A stretch of 13,793 nt of DNA from the NCBI GenBank assembly GCA_963590405.1, contig CAVAPE010000062.1, forward strand, positions 1 to 13,793, written 5' to 3'. The stretch's first letter is position 1; each line of letters starts with the position of its first letter. Made by a program: the position numbers and the translations under genes. Below are positions 6,784 to 13,793 of the stretch, one piece after another. This DNA is from Limisoma sp963590405 (GTDB lineage: Bacteria; Bacteroidota; Bacteroidia; Bacteroidales; Muribaculaceae). A model generated the notes under the pieces. It had not been told where the DNA came from, searched no databases, and saw only the letters and a list, made by a program, of their open reading frames with translations.

Positions 6784-8127
6784 ATGGGTAATCCAAAGGC
6801 TTTTCTTACCGTCCCGCGCCAAGAGGCTGGCTATCGCCCCATCCACGACCGTATACGCGACTTCGGAGAGGTTGAGCAGACGCTCAACACCTCGGAGCGC
6901 AAACTTCAGGCATCGCGCTGCATGGACTGCGGCGTGCCGTTCTGCCACTGGGCATGTCCGCTGGGCAACCGCCCTCCAGAATTTCAGGATGCCATCTACA
7001 AAGGTAAATGGCATGAAGCATACGAAATTTTGTCGCTTACCAACGACTTTCCGGAATTTACTGGTCGCATCTGTCCGGCGCTGTGCGAAAAAAGTTGTGT
7101 GCTTAAACTCACAGCCGACGCACCTGTAACCATCCGCGAGGATGAGGCAGCAGTGGCTGAGGTGGCATTCCGTGAGGGATATGTCGTGCCGCGCCAACCG
7201 AAGCGCAACGGCAAGCGTGTGGCAGTAATCGGCTCCGGACCTGCAGGTCTTGCCACTGCCAACCAACTCAACCACCGCGGATATGAGGTTACGGTCTACG
7301 AAAAACTTGAATACATCGGCGGACTGCTGCGTTTCGGCATCCCTAACTTCAAGTTGAACAAGGCTATCATCGACCGCCGCGTGAAGGTGATGGAAGAAGA
7401 AGGCATCAAGTTTGAAACCAATGCCGACATCGACATCCTCAACCTTCCGAAAGGCTACGATGCTTACGCCATCTGCACCGGCACTCCGCAAGCGCGCGAC
7501 CTCAACATCCCTGGTCGCGACCTCAAAGGCATCCACTTTGCCCTCGAGTTGCTCGGACAGCAGAACCGTGTGCTCGCCGGACAGACATTCTCCGACGCAG
7601 AGCGCATCACTGCCAAGGGCAAGAAAGTGCTCGTAATCGGCGGTGGCGACACGGGTAGCGACTGTATCGGCACAAGCATCCGCCAAGGCGCAACTGCAGT
7701 AACACAAATCGAGATTATGCCTAAACCGCCGGTAGGACTCAACCCAGCCACACCATGGCCAATGTGGCCGCAGGTGTTGCGCACAAGTTCGAGCCACGAA
7801 GAAGGTTGCGAGCGCCGCTGGTGCCTGTCGTCGACCAAATTCAACGGCAAGAACGGCAAGGTAGTGAGCGTAGAGGTGGAAGAAGTGGAATGGCAACCTA
7901 ATCCCGATGGCGGACGCCCATTGATGAAGTCCACCGGCAAGACCGAGACCATCAAGGCCGACCTTGTGCTCCTTGCCATGGGATTTCTCAAGCCTCAGCA
8001 ACCTGAACTGCCAAGCAACGTGTTTGTAGCAGGTGATGCCGCAACGGGCGCAAGCCTCGTGGTGCGCTGCATCGCTTCCGGACGACAAACGGCTGCCAAG
8101 ATTGATTCATACCTAACTAAAAAATAA
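6784..8127 (+). CDS. gltD: Glutamate synthase, small subunit (NADPH-type)
   Basis: The 447-residue electron-input subunit of GOGAT; it takes electrons from NAD(P)H and passes them through FAD and iron-sulfur clusters to GltB. Visible features: N-terminal cysteine sets C46, C49, C54, C58 and C97, C101, C105 for the 4Fe-4S clusters; an FAD-binding GSGPAG (150-155) after a beta strand; a second nucleotide-binding GGGDTG (286-291); and the C-terminal FAD motif VFVAGDAATGASLVV (413-427). The ATG at 6784 gives the usual MGNPKAF start. Between MGFLKPQ (399-405) and VFVAGD the protein is shorter than enterobacterial GltD, and the whole protein is slightly short for the family. It lies 36 bases after gltB and 24 before asnB. 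Confidence 0.97.
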   Translation: MGNPKAFLTVPRQEAGYRPIHDRIRDFGEVEQTLNTSERKLQASRCMDCGVPFCHWACPLGNRPPEFQDAIYKGKWHEAYEILSLTNDFPEFTGRICPALCEKSCVLKLTADAPVTIREDEAAVAEVAFREGYVVPRQPKRNGKRVAVIGSGPAGLATANQLNHRGYEVTVYEKLEYIGGLLRFGIPNFKLNKAIIDRRVKVMEEEGIKFETNADIDILNLPKGYDAYAICTGTPQARDLNIPGRDLKGIHFALELLGQQNRVLAGQTFSDAERITAKGKKVLVIGGGDTGSDCIGTSIRQGATAVTQIEIMPKPPVGLNPATPWPMWPQVLRTSSSHEEGCERRWCLSSTKFNGKNGKVVSVEVEEVEWQPNPDGGRPLMKSTGKTETIKADLVLLAMGFLKPQQPELPSNVFVAGDAATGASLVVRCIASGRQTAAKIDSYLTKK

Positions 8128-8151
8128 AGAAACCTAAACACGAGCAACACT

Positions 8152-9822
8152 ATGTGTGGAATAGCAGCGATATTCAACATCAGCGACGACACCAAGCAAC
8201 TGCGAAGCAAGGCTCTTGCCATGTCGAAAAAGATACGCCACCGCGGACCGGACTGGAGCGGCATCTACTGCGGCAAGACAGCAATTCTTGCCCACGAACG
8301 CCTCTCGATTGTAGACCCAGAGAGCGGCGGACAGCCATTGTTTTCTCCCGATCGCAAACAAATTCTCGCCGTCAACGGCGAAATCTATAACCACCGCGAA
8401 ATCCGTCAGCGCTACGAGGGCAAATATGAGTTTGCCACGGGCTCTGACTGCGAAGTAATTCTCGCCCTCTACCGCGACAAGGGCATCAACTTCCTCGAAG
8501 AGTTGAACGGCATCTATGCCTTCGCTCTCTACGACGAGGAGGCTGACGATTTCCTCATTGCACGCGACCCGATTGGCGTAATTCCGCTCTACATCGGTCG
8601 CGACAGCGACGGCAAGGTCTACTGCGCCAGCGAATTGAAGGCGCTGGAAGGATTTTGCGAGAGTTACGAGCCATTCCTTCCGGGGCACTACTACCGCGGC
8701 AGTGAAGGCAAGATGGTGCGCTGGTACAAACGCGACTGGATGGAATACGACGCTGTGAAGGACAACCCTGCCGATGTGAAGCAACTCCACGACGCACTCG
8801 AAGACGCAGTGAAGCGCCAGTTGATGAGCGACGTGCCTTACGGAGTGCTCCTATCTGGCGGTCTCGACAGTTCGGTGATTTCAGCCATCGCCAAGAAATT
8901 TGCTGCACGACGCATCGAAACCGACAGCACCAAAGAGGCATGGTGGCCGCAACTCCACTCGTTTGCTGTGGGACTGAAGGGTGCTCCCGACTTGGCTAAG
9001 GCGCGCGAAGTGGCTGATCACATCGGCACCGTGCACCACGAAATAAACTACACCATTCAGGAAGGTCTCGACGCCGTGCGCGACGTGATTTACTTCATTG
9101 AGACATACGACGTTACCACCGTCCGTGCATCCACCCCGATGTATCTCCTTGCGCGAGTAATCAAGAGTATGGGCATCAAGATGGTGCTCAGCGGCGAAGG
9201 TGCCGACGAAGTGTTTGGCGGCTACCTTTATTTCCACAAGGCACCAGATGCAAAGGCGTTCCACGAGGAGACCGTAAGAAAACTCTCGAAACTGCACCTC
9301 TACGACTGTCTGCGTGCCAACAAATCTCTGTCGGCATGGGGCGTTGAAGGTCGTGTGCCGTTCCTCGACAAGGATTTCCTCGACGTGGCAATGCGCCTCA
9401 ACCCCGAGGCAAAGATGTGTCCGGGCAAGACCATCGAAAAGCGTATCGTGCGCGAAGCCTTTGCCGACATGTTGCCCGAAAGCGTGGCATGGCGCCAGAA
9501 GGAGCAGTTTTCCGACGGCGTGGGCTACAGTTGGATTGACACTCTGAAGGAGGTCACTGCCGCTGCCGTAAGCGACGAGCAGATGGCTCACGCTGCGGAG
9601 CGTTTCCCAATCAACCCGCCACAAAACAAAGAAGAATACTACTACCGCACCATTTTTGAAGAATATTTCCCGTCGGAAAGTGCCGCAAAGAGTGTGCCGA
9701 GCGTGCCGAGTGTGGCTTGCTCAACAGCCGAGGCACTGGCGTGGGACGCTTCGTTCAAGAATGTCAACGATCCGAGCGGTCGCGCTGTGGCAGGAGTACA
9801 CGAAGACGCTTACAAGAAATAA
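8152..9822 (+). CDS. asnB: Asparagine synthase B (glutamine-hydrolysing)
   Basis: A 556-residue enzyme, close to the 554 of E. coli AsnB. It makes asparagine from aspartate, ATP and glutamine, releasing glutamate, AMP and pyrophosphate. Cys2 (MCGIAAIF) is the amidotransferase nucleophile after Met removal, which fixes the start. R50 (AHERLS), NGE (75-77) and D99 complete the glutaminase site. The synthetase half carries the pyrophosphate loop SGGLDSS (235-241) and SGEGADEVFGGY (347-358). The C-terminal segment ending DPSGRAVAGVHEDAYKK resembles E. coli AsnB. It lies 24 bases after gltD and six before dapL, so the four genes are very likely co-transcribed. Its product glutamate joins the pool made by GltBD. 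Confidence 0.97.
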   Translation: MCGIAAIFNISDDTKQLRSKALAMSKKIRHRGPDWSGIYCGKTAILAHERLSIVDPESGGQPLFSPDRKQILAVNGEIYNHREIRQRYEGKYEFATGSDCEVILALYRDKGINFLEELNGIYAFALYDEEADDFLIARDPIGVIPLYIGRDSDGKVYCASELKALEGFCESYEPFLPGHYYRGSEGKMVRWYKRDWMEYDAVKDNPADVKQLHDALEDAVKRQLMSDVPYGVLLSGGLDSSVISAIAKKFAARRIETDSTKEAWWPQLHSFAVGLKGAPDLAKAREVADHIGTVHHEINYTIQEGLDAVRDVIYFIETYDVTTVRASTPMYLLARVIKSMGIKMVLSGEGADEVFGGYLYFHKAPDAKAFHEETVRKLSKLHLYDCLRANKSLSAWGVEGRVPFLDKDFLDVAMRLNPEAKMCPGKTIEKRIVREAFADMLPESVAWRQKEQFSDGVGYSWIDTLKEVTAAAVSDEQMAHAAERFPINPPQNKEEYYYRTIFEEYFPSESAAKSVPSVPSVACSTAEALAWDASFKNVNDPSGRAVAGVHEDAYKK

Positions 9823-9828
9823 CTGACA

Positions 9829-11052
9829 ATGCAAATCAACGAGAATTTCCTCCGACTGCCGGGCAATTATCTTTTTGCCGACATTGCCGAAAAGGTGAGA
9901 AACTACAAAGAGGCTAACCCGGATGCCAAATTGATACGTCTGGGCATCGGCGACGTGACGCGTCCGCTACCCAAGGCTTCGATTGAGGCTATGCACCGCG
10001 CCGTCGACGAACTTGCCGATGCACGCACGTTCCGCGGCTACGGTCCAGAGCAGGGCTACGACTTTCTCCGTCAGGCCATCATCCGCGAAGACTATGCCTC
10101 GCGAGGCATCTGCTTGCACGCCAACGAGGTGTTTGTGAGCGACGGAGCGAAGAGCGATTGCGGCAACATCGTTGACATCCTTGGCGACAACGCCATCGGC
10201 ATGACCGACCCAATCTATCCGGTGTATGTCGATAGCAACGCCATGGCTGGTCGCGCCGGAACGGTCGACAGCCGTGGGCTCTGGAGCGAAATCACCTATT
10301 TCCCGTGCAACGCCGAAAACGGCTTTGTGCCCGAAATACCGAAGAGCCACGTTGACGTGATTTACCTCTGCTTCCCGAACAACCCGACAGGCACCACGCT
10401 CACCCACTTCCAACTGAAGAAATGGGTGGACTATGCGCTTGCCAACGATGCCATCATCCTCTTCGACGCAGCCTACGAGGCTTTCATCACCGAGGACGAT
10501 GTGCCTCACTCCATCTACGAGATTAAAGGGGCAAAGCACTGCGCCATCGAGTTCCGCAGTTTCTCGAAGACGGCTGGCTTCACGGGCGTGAGATGCGGCT
10601 ACACCGTAATCCCCGACCTGCTCACAGTCAAGACTTCCAACGGAAAGACCGTGCAACTGAACCAACTCTGGAACCGCCGCCAATGCACCAAGTTCAACGG
10701 CACATCGTATGTGACGCAACGCGGTGCGGAAGCCATCTATTCTCCCGAGGGCAAGGCTCAGGTGCGCGAAACGATTGACTACTACCTCAACAATGCGAAG
10801 ACTATGCGCAAGGCTTTGACGAAAGCCGGGCTGACGGTCTACGGCGGCGTCAACTCGCCATATCTCTGGGTGCGCACGCCCGACGGCATGACGTCGTGGG
10901 AATTTTTCGACCATCTGCTGCGCGACGTCAACATCGTGAGCACCCCTGGCAGCGGCTTCGGTCCGTCGGGCGAGGGTTATCTGCGTCTCACAGCCTTCGG
11001 CACCCACGAGGACTGCACAGAAGCGATGGAGCGCATCAGCAAATCGCTGTAG
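9829..11052 (+). CDS. dapL: LL-diaminopimelate aminotransferase
   Basis: A 407-residue PLP-dependent class I/II aminotransferase. DapL converts tetrahydrodipicolinate directly to LL-diaminopimelate with glutamate as amino donor, bypassing the succinyl or acetyl route to lysine and meso-DAP. Diagnostic features: the N-terminus NENFLRLPGNYLFADIA, LGIGDVTRPLP (38-48), FRGYGPEQGY (68-77), the PLP-contacting CFPNNPTGT (181-189) and D213, and the Schiff-base lysine K247 in SFSKTAGFTG. R386 (GYLRLTAFG) is the likely substrate carboxylate contact. The start is only six bases after the asnB stop. No dapF (epimerase) lies in the window. A strong hairpin follows the stop. Confidence 0.96.
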   Translation: MQINENFLRLPGNYLFADIAEKVRNYKEANPDAKLIRLGIGDVTRPLPKASIEAMHRAVDELADARTFRGYGPEQGYDFLRQAIIREDYASRGICLHANEVFVSDGAKSDCGNIVDILGDNAIGMTDPIYPVYVDSNAMAGRAGTVDSRGLWSEITYFPCNAENGFVPEIPKSHVDVIYLCFPNNPTGTTLTHFQLKKWVDYALANDAIILFDAAYEAFITEDDVPHSIYEIKGAKHCAIEFRSFSKTAGFTGVRCGYTVIPDLLTVKTSNGKTVQLNQLWNRRQCTKFNGTSYVTQRGAEAIYSPEGKAQVRETIDYYLNNAKTMRKALTKAGLTVYGGVNSPYLWVRTPDGMTSWEFFDHLLRDVNIVSTPGSGFGPSGEGYLRLTAFGTHEDCTEAMERISKSL

Positions 11053-11078
11053 GCGCACCAACGACAGCATAAGTTACA

Positions 11079-11115
11079 CGGCTACCTTGCCCTCCCTTCG
11101 GAGGAAAGGTAGCCG
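11079..11115 (+). terminator. Strong hairpin after dapL (terminator-like, weak T run)
   Basis: A 10-base outer stem (11079-11088 with 11106-11115, CGGCTACCTT against AAGGTAGCCG) encloses a second 5-base stem (CCTCC 11091-11095 with GGAGG 11100-11104) around the loop CTTC. The hairpin is very stable but is followed by ctacttgtt rather than a run of Ts. It may be an imperfect terminator or a 3'-end-protecting structure for the operon mRNA. Confidence 0.6.
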
Positions 11116-11331
11116 CTACTTGTTAAATATGTTAAATAACACAGAAGCGAGCAAACAAAAACACTTCGAAAAATGTTGAAAGGGTATGTAATTCAAAAAA
11201 TCGCAATTAAGCAAGGTGAATAAGGTGATCGTTTGATAGAACGCGGAAGGTGTCGGTTAGCGATAATAGTATCTTCAAGCACTATCGTTTGTAATTAAGC
11301 CTGGCGGGTCTGCTGCCAGGCTTATTTTTTT
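11116..11331 (+). ncRNA. Possible small transcript or operon 3' UTR ending at an intrinsic terminator
   Basis: About 180 bases without a credible gene lie between the post-dapL hairpin and a strong intrinsic terminator. Either the operon transcript extends this far, or a separate small RNA starts here. No TAnnTTTG promoter was found in 11116-11200. Two 8-base motifs occur twice: AATTAAGC (11205-11212 and 11293-11300) and ATCGTTTG (11228-11235 and 11284-11291). A 16-codon frame (MLKGYVIQKIAIKQGE, 11173-11223) is present but has no known match that I recognise. Confidence 0.25.
11296..11331 (+). terminator. Intrinsic terminator between dapL and glgB
   Basis: A perfect 10-base stem, TAAGCCTGGC (11296-11305) with GCCAGGCTTA (11315-11324), has a 9-base loop and is followed at once by seven Ts (11325-11331). 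It reads rightwards only. It separates the nitrogen operon from glgB, whose own promoter element begins about 57 bases further on. Confidence 0.88.
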
Positions 11332-11387
11332 ATCTGTATTTTAGGGGTAAAATGGTGTAGCGGGCGTAATAATCCATAATTTTTATT

Positions 11388-11395
11388 TACTTTTG
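11388..11395 (+). promoter_or_regulatory. Likely -7 element of glgB (TACTTTTG)
   Basis: TACTTTTG matches TAnnTTTG exactly. The -33 position (about 11364-11367) reads gcgt, not TTTG, so only half of the promoter consensus is present; an activator or a weaker promoter is possible. The predicted start near 11402 gives a leader of about 92 bases before glgB. Confidence 0.55.
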
Positions 11396-11397
11396 CA

Positions 11398-11429
11398 ACA
11401 AGAAGGCAGGCAATGCCGTGCCGACTTGT
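11398..11429 (+). promoter_or_regulatory. Dyad / stem-loop at the predicted glgB transcript start
   Basis: ACAAG (11398-11402) pairs with CTTGT (11425-11429). Inside them GGCA (11405-11408) pairs with TGCC (11419-11422), and GGC (11409-11411) with GCC (11415-11417) around a 3-base loop, with one bulged G. It lies on the expected transcription start, so it could be an operator or a 5' mRNA stabilising hairpin. Confidence 0.4.
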
Positions 11430-11493
11430 CTACTATAGTGGATTTAATATAAACTATTAAAATTTTCTGATCATAAAAAACTTACAATTACCG

Positions 11494-13503
11494 ATGAAAA
11501 AGACCCTGGCTTTAATCCGCCACGACGAATGGCTGGAACCGTATGCCGACGCTATCAACGGGCGGCACGAAGACGCTGTGCGCAAAGAAAAGGAACTCAC
11601 AGGCAAGGACATGACACTCGTAGACTTTGCCAATGCCCACAAATATTTCGGTCTTCACAAATCACGCTCTGGCTGGACATTCCGCGAATGGGCGCCTAAC
11701 GCTACGGCTATCTACCTCATCGGCACATTCAATGATTGGAAAGAAACCGATGCCTACGCACTGAAACGCATCGACGGCGGAGTGTGGGAAATCACGCTGC
11801 CGAAGGATGCGATGAAGCACGGCGACCTCTACAAACTGAAAATGCACTGGGACGGCGGTTGCGGAGAGCGCATCCCTGCCTACTCCACTCGCACTGTGCA
11901 GGACGAGGCTACTAAGATTTTCTCAGCACAGGTGTGGCAACCAGCACGCCCATACAAGTTCAAGATAACTGATTTCAAGCCGCAGACCAACCCGTTGCTC
12001 ATCTACGAATGCCACATCGGCATGGCGGAGAATAAGGAGGGTGTGGGCACCTACGAGGAGTTTCGCACACAGGTGTTGCCGCGCATCGACAAGGATGGCT
12101 ACAACGCTATCCAGATAATGGCTATTCAGGAGCACCCTTACTATGGGTCGTTTGGCTACCACGTGTCGAGTTTCTACGCTGCGTCGAGCCGCTTCGGCAC
12201 GCCCGACGAACTGAAACGCCTCATCGACGACGCCCACAGCCGCGGCATTGCGGTGATTATGGACATCGTGCACTCCCACGCTGTGAAAAACGAAACGGAG
12301 GGTCTGGGACGCTTTGACGGAAGTTACAACCTCTACTTCTACGGCGACTCGCGCCGCGAGCATCCTGCATGGGATTCGCTCTGCTTCGACTACGGCAAGA
12401 ACCAAGTGCTGCACTTCCTCTTGTCGAACTGCAAATTCTGGCTCGAAGAATACAAATTTGACGGTTTCCGCTTCGACGGCGTGACCTCAATGCTCTACTA
12501 TAACCACGGTCTCGGACAGGCGTTCTCGTCGTACGACGACTACTACAACGGCGGTCAGGACACCAACGCCATCACCTACCTTACGCTTGCCAACAAACTC
12601 ATCCACAAGGTGAACCCTCACGCAATCACCATTGCCGAGGAGATGAGTGGCATGCCAGGACTTGCCAACAAGGTGAGCGACGGCGGCATTGGCTTCGACT
12701 ACCGCATGGCGATGGGCATCCCCGACTTCTGGATTAAGACCATCAAGGAGAAGAAGGACGAGGACTGGAAGCCTACGGCAATTTTCTGGGAACTGACCAA
12801 CCGCCGCGCCGATGAGAAGACCATCAACTACGCCGAAAGCCACGACCAGGCGCTCGTGGGCGACAAGACCATCATTTTCCGCCTCATCGACTCGGAGATG
12901 TACTGGCATATGATGGTGGGCGACCACAACATGACCGTGGAACGCGGCATCGCCCTGCACAAGATGATTCGCCTCGTTACGCTCGCCACCATCAACGGCG
13001 GCTACCTCAACTTTATGGGCAACGAGTTCGGACATCCGGAATGGATCGACTTCCCACGCGAGGGCAACGGCTGGTCGTATAAGTACGCCCGCCGCCAATG
13101 GGACCTCGTGGACCGCGAAGACCTAAAATACAAGTTCCTCGGCAAGTTTGACGAGGACATCATCCACCTGATTCGCTCCAAGCGCAACTTCCAAGCCACA
13201 CAGGTTGAGAAACTCTGGGACAAGGACGACGACCAAGTGCTGGCATTCAAGCGCGGCGACCTCGTGTTTGTGTTCAACTTCAACCCGTCGCAGTCGTTTA
13301 CCGACTACGGCATCCTCGCTCCCGAAGGCAGTTACACCCACGTGCTCAACTCCGACCAGAGCATCTACGGCGGCTTCGACAACATCGACAGCAAGGTTGA
13401 GCACCTCACCGTCCACGACCCGCTCTATGCGCCCCACGGCATCGGCTGGCTCAAACTCTACCTGCCGGCACGCACGGTGCAAGTGCTGCGCTTCAGGAAA
13501 TAA
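11494..13503 (+). CDS. glgB: 1,4-alpha-glucan (glycogen) branching enzyme, GH13_8 type
   Basis: A 669-residue enzyme that cuts alpha-1,4 glucan chains and rejoins them as alpha-1,6 branches in glycogen. Domains: an N-terminal CBM48-like sandwich with FREWAPNATAIYLIGTFNDW (63-82), a GH13 barrel at about 180-540, and a C-terminal beta domain. The four GH13 regions are clear: DIVHSH (257-262); GFRFDGVTSM with nucleophile D328; AEEMSGMP with acid/base E382; and YAESHDQALVGDKT with H450-D451. The wording of regions II to IV resembles the plant and animal branching enzymes (GH13_8) rather than the E. coli GlgB group (GH13_9), as known for other Bacteroidetes. ATG 11494 gives a plausible short N-terminal extension. 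It is a single-gene unit, terminated on both sides. Confidence 0.96.
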   Translation: MKKTLALIRHDEWLEPYADAINGRHEDAVRKEKELTGKDMTLVDFANAHKYFGLHKSRSGWTFREWAPNATAIYLIGTFNDWKETDAYALKRIDGGVWEITLPKDAMKHGDLYKLKMHWDGGCGERIPAYSTRTVQDEATKIFSAQVWQPARPYKFKITDFKPQTNPLLIYECHIGMAENKEGVGTYEEFRTQVLPRIDKDGYNAIQIMAIQEHPYYGSFGYHVSSFYAASSRFGTPDELKRLIDDAHSRGIAVIMDIVHSHAVKNETEGLGRFDGSYNLYFYGDSRREHPAWDSLCFDYGKNQVLHFLLSNCKFWLEEYKFDGFRFDGVTSMLYYNHGLGQAFSSYDDYYNGGQDTNAITYLTLANKLIHKVNPHAITIAEEMSGMPGLANKVSDGGIGFDYRMAMGIPDFWIKTIKEKKDEDWKPTAIFWELTNRRADEKTINYAESHDQALVGDKTIIFRLIDSEMYWHMMVGDHNMTVERGIALHKMIRLVTLATINGGYLNFMGNEFGHPEWIDFPREGNGWSYKYARRQWDLVDREDLKYKFLGKFDEDIIHLIRSKRNFQATQVEKLWDKDDDQVLAFKRGDLVFVFNFNPSQSFTDYGILAPEGSYTHVLNSDQSIYGGFDNIDSKVEHLTVHDPLYAPHGIGWLKLYLPARTVQVLRFRK

Positions 13504-13534
13504 ACAAGACAATTAATAAGCCCTATTAATTCAT

Positions 13535-13581
13535 CAACCGCGACGATTCTCTCTCTCACTAAAACGTCGCGGTTGTTTTTT
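13535..13581 (+). terminator. Intrinsic terminator of glgB
   Basis: A perfect 11-base stem, CAACCGCGACG (13535-13545) with CGTCGCGGTTG (13565-13575), encloses a 19-base loop and is followed by six Ts (13576-13581). It sits 31 bases after the glgB stop and is a textbook rho-independent terminator apart from the large loop. Confidence 0.9.
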
Positions 13582-13592
13582 ATGCACACTAT

Positions 13593-13624
13593 ATTGGCGA
13601 AGGAAAAGTATTTTCATACTTTTG
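13593..13624 (+). promoter_or_regulatory. Promoter-like element reading rightwards (ATTG-N20-TACTTTTG)
   Basis: TACTTTTG (13617-13624) matches the Bacteroidetes -7 box, and ATTG (13593-13596), 20 bases upstream, is one mismatch from the -33 TTTG. Transcription would start near 13631 and run towards the end of an oppositely oriented gene. No real gene follows within the visible 160 bases, only a 12-codon frame at 13647-13685. Confidence 0.5.
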
Positions 13625-13631
13625 TATGAAA
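13604..13631. repeat. Two overlapping palindromes sharing an arm
   Basis: AAAAGTAT (13604-13611) pairs with ATACTTTT (13616-13623), and TTTCATAC (13612-13619) pairs with GTATGAAA (13624-13631). Both are perfect 8-base inverted repeats with 4-base loops, but they share bases 13612-13623, so only one can form at a time. The GTAT/ATAC cores repeat every eight bases and cover the -7 element. Confidence 0.6.
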
Positions 13632-13722
13632 TGACAATATAACACTATGACTCAGGCCAGCAATAATCAAGGCAGAGATTTCTAATTGCCTATTTTTGCA
13701 GGCGCATTGGGTTCGTGATTTT

Positions 13723-13793
13723 TTATTCTTCCTTAATAATCCAGTCGCTGATGGTGCGCTGGGTGCTGTCGAAACTGATGCCGATTTTCACGA
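13723..13793 (-). CDS. C-terminal end of an unidentified protein (partial)
   Basis: On the minus strand an open frame enters from the right edge and ends at TAA (13725-13723), reading VKIGISFDSTQRTISDWIIKEE. The codons (ATC, GGC, TTC, GAC, AGC, ACC, CGC) are those preferred by the metabolic genes in this window, which argues for a real gene rather than chance. It converges on glgB. Only about 22 residues are visible and I do not recognise the family. Confidence 0.5.
   Translation of the reverse strand, partial: VKIGISFDSTQRTISDWIIKEE

Noticed and set aside
6766..8088. 440-codon minus-strand frame opposite gltD
   Set aside because: It almost mirrors gltD, whose cofactor motifs are unmistakable. 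The antisense product has no family features.
9967..11070. 367-codon minus-strand frame opposite dapL
   Set aside because: A shadow of dapL; the sense strand carries the PLP lysine motif and full family length.
11122..11137. Tandem GTTAAAT repeat, considered as a recombination (dif or att) site
   Set aside because: Only two 7-base units with no matching inverted half, no integrase and no second attachment site in the window.
13512..13530. 7-base palindrome ATTAATA / TATTAAT after glgB
   Set aside because: Weak AT-only stem immediately before a much stronger terminator; no separate role supported.
13647..13685. 12-codon frame after the right-hand promoter
   Set aside because: Too short to support as a gene; kept only as a possibility within the finding on that promoter.

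Overview
The window looks like chromosomal DNA of a Bacteroidales bacterium, probably Prevotella-like. The reasons are Bacteroidetes-type promoters (TTTG, about 19 bases, TAnnTTTG), the lack of clear Shine-Dalgarno sequences before well-defined starts, a gltB-gltD-asnB-dapL cluster, the DapL route to diaminopimelate, and a GH13_8-type (eukaryote-like) glycogen branching enzyme. A run of 98 Ns shows it comes from a draft or metagenomic assembly. No tRNA, rRNA, CRISPR array, insertion sequence or phage gene was seen.

Layout. (1) 1-223: a short intergenic region with a possible divergent gene start at the left edge and a strikingly regular regulatory block, two copies of TGTCACA-N15-TGTGACA. (2) 224-1835: a two-gene AbiE-type (type IV) toxin-antitoxin or abortive-infection module, clearly more AT-rich than everything to its right. 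It consists of a DUF6088/AbiEi-like winged-helix antitoxin and regulator overlapping an AbiEii-family nucleotidyltransferase toxin. (3) 1836-2211: a non-coding junction with the N gap, flanked by two nearly identical 32-base copies of the gltB promoter region. (4) 2212-11052: four tightly spaced genes on the same strand: gltB and gltD (glutamate synthase), asnB (asparagine synthetase) and dapL (LL-diaminopimelate aminotransferase). (5) 11053-11493: a structured intergenic region with a strong hairpin, a good intrinsic terminator, a possible small transcript and the glgB promoter and leader. (6) 11494-13503: glgB, followed by a strong terminator. (7) 13582-13793: a promoter-like element wrapped in overlapping palindromes, then the C-terminal end of a gene on the opposite strand.

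How the parts work together. GltBD makes glutamate from glutamine and 2-oxoglutarate. AsnB uses glutamine to make asparagine and releases glutamate. DapL uses glutamate as the amino donor for LL-diaminopimelate, the precursor of lysine and peptidoglycan. The four-gene run is therefore a coherent nitrogen-assimilation and aspartate-family operon. GlgB is a separate unit for glycogen storage. The AbiE pair is accessory defence DNA beside this core block.

I do not see a wholly new multi-gene system. The parts most worth a second look are the twin operators in front of the AbiE pair, the duplicated promoter at the N gap, the possible small RNA between dapL and glgB, and the overlapping palindromes near the right edge.
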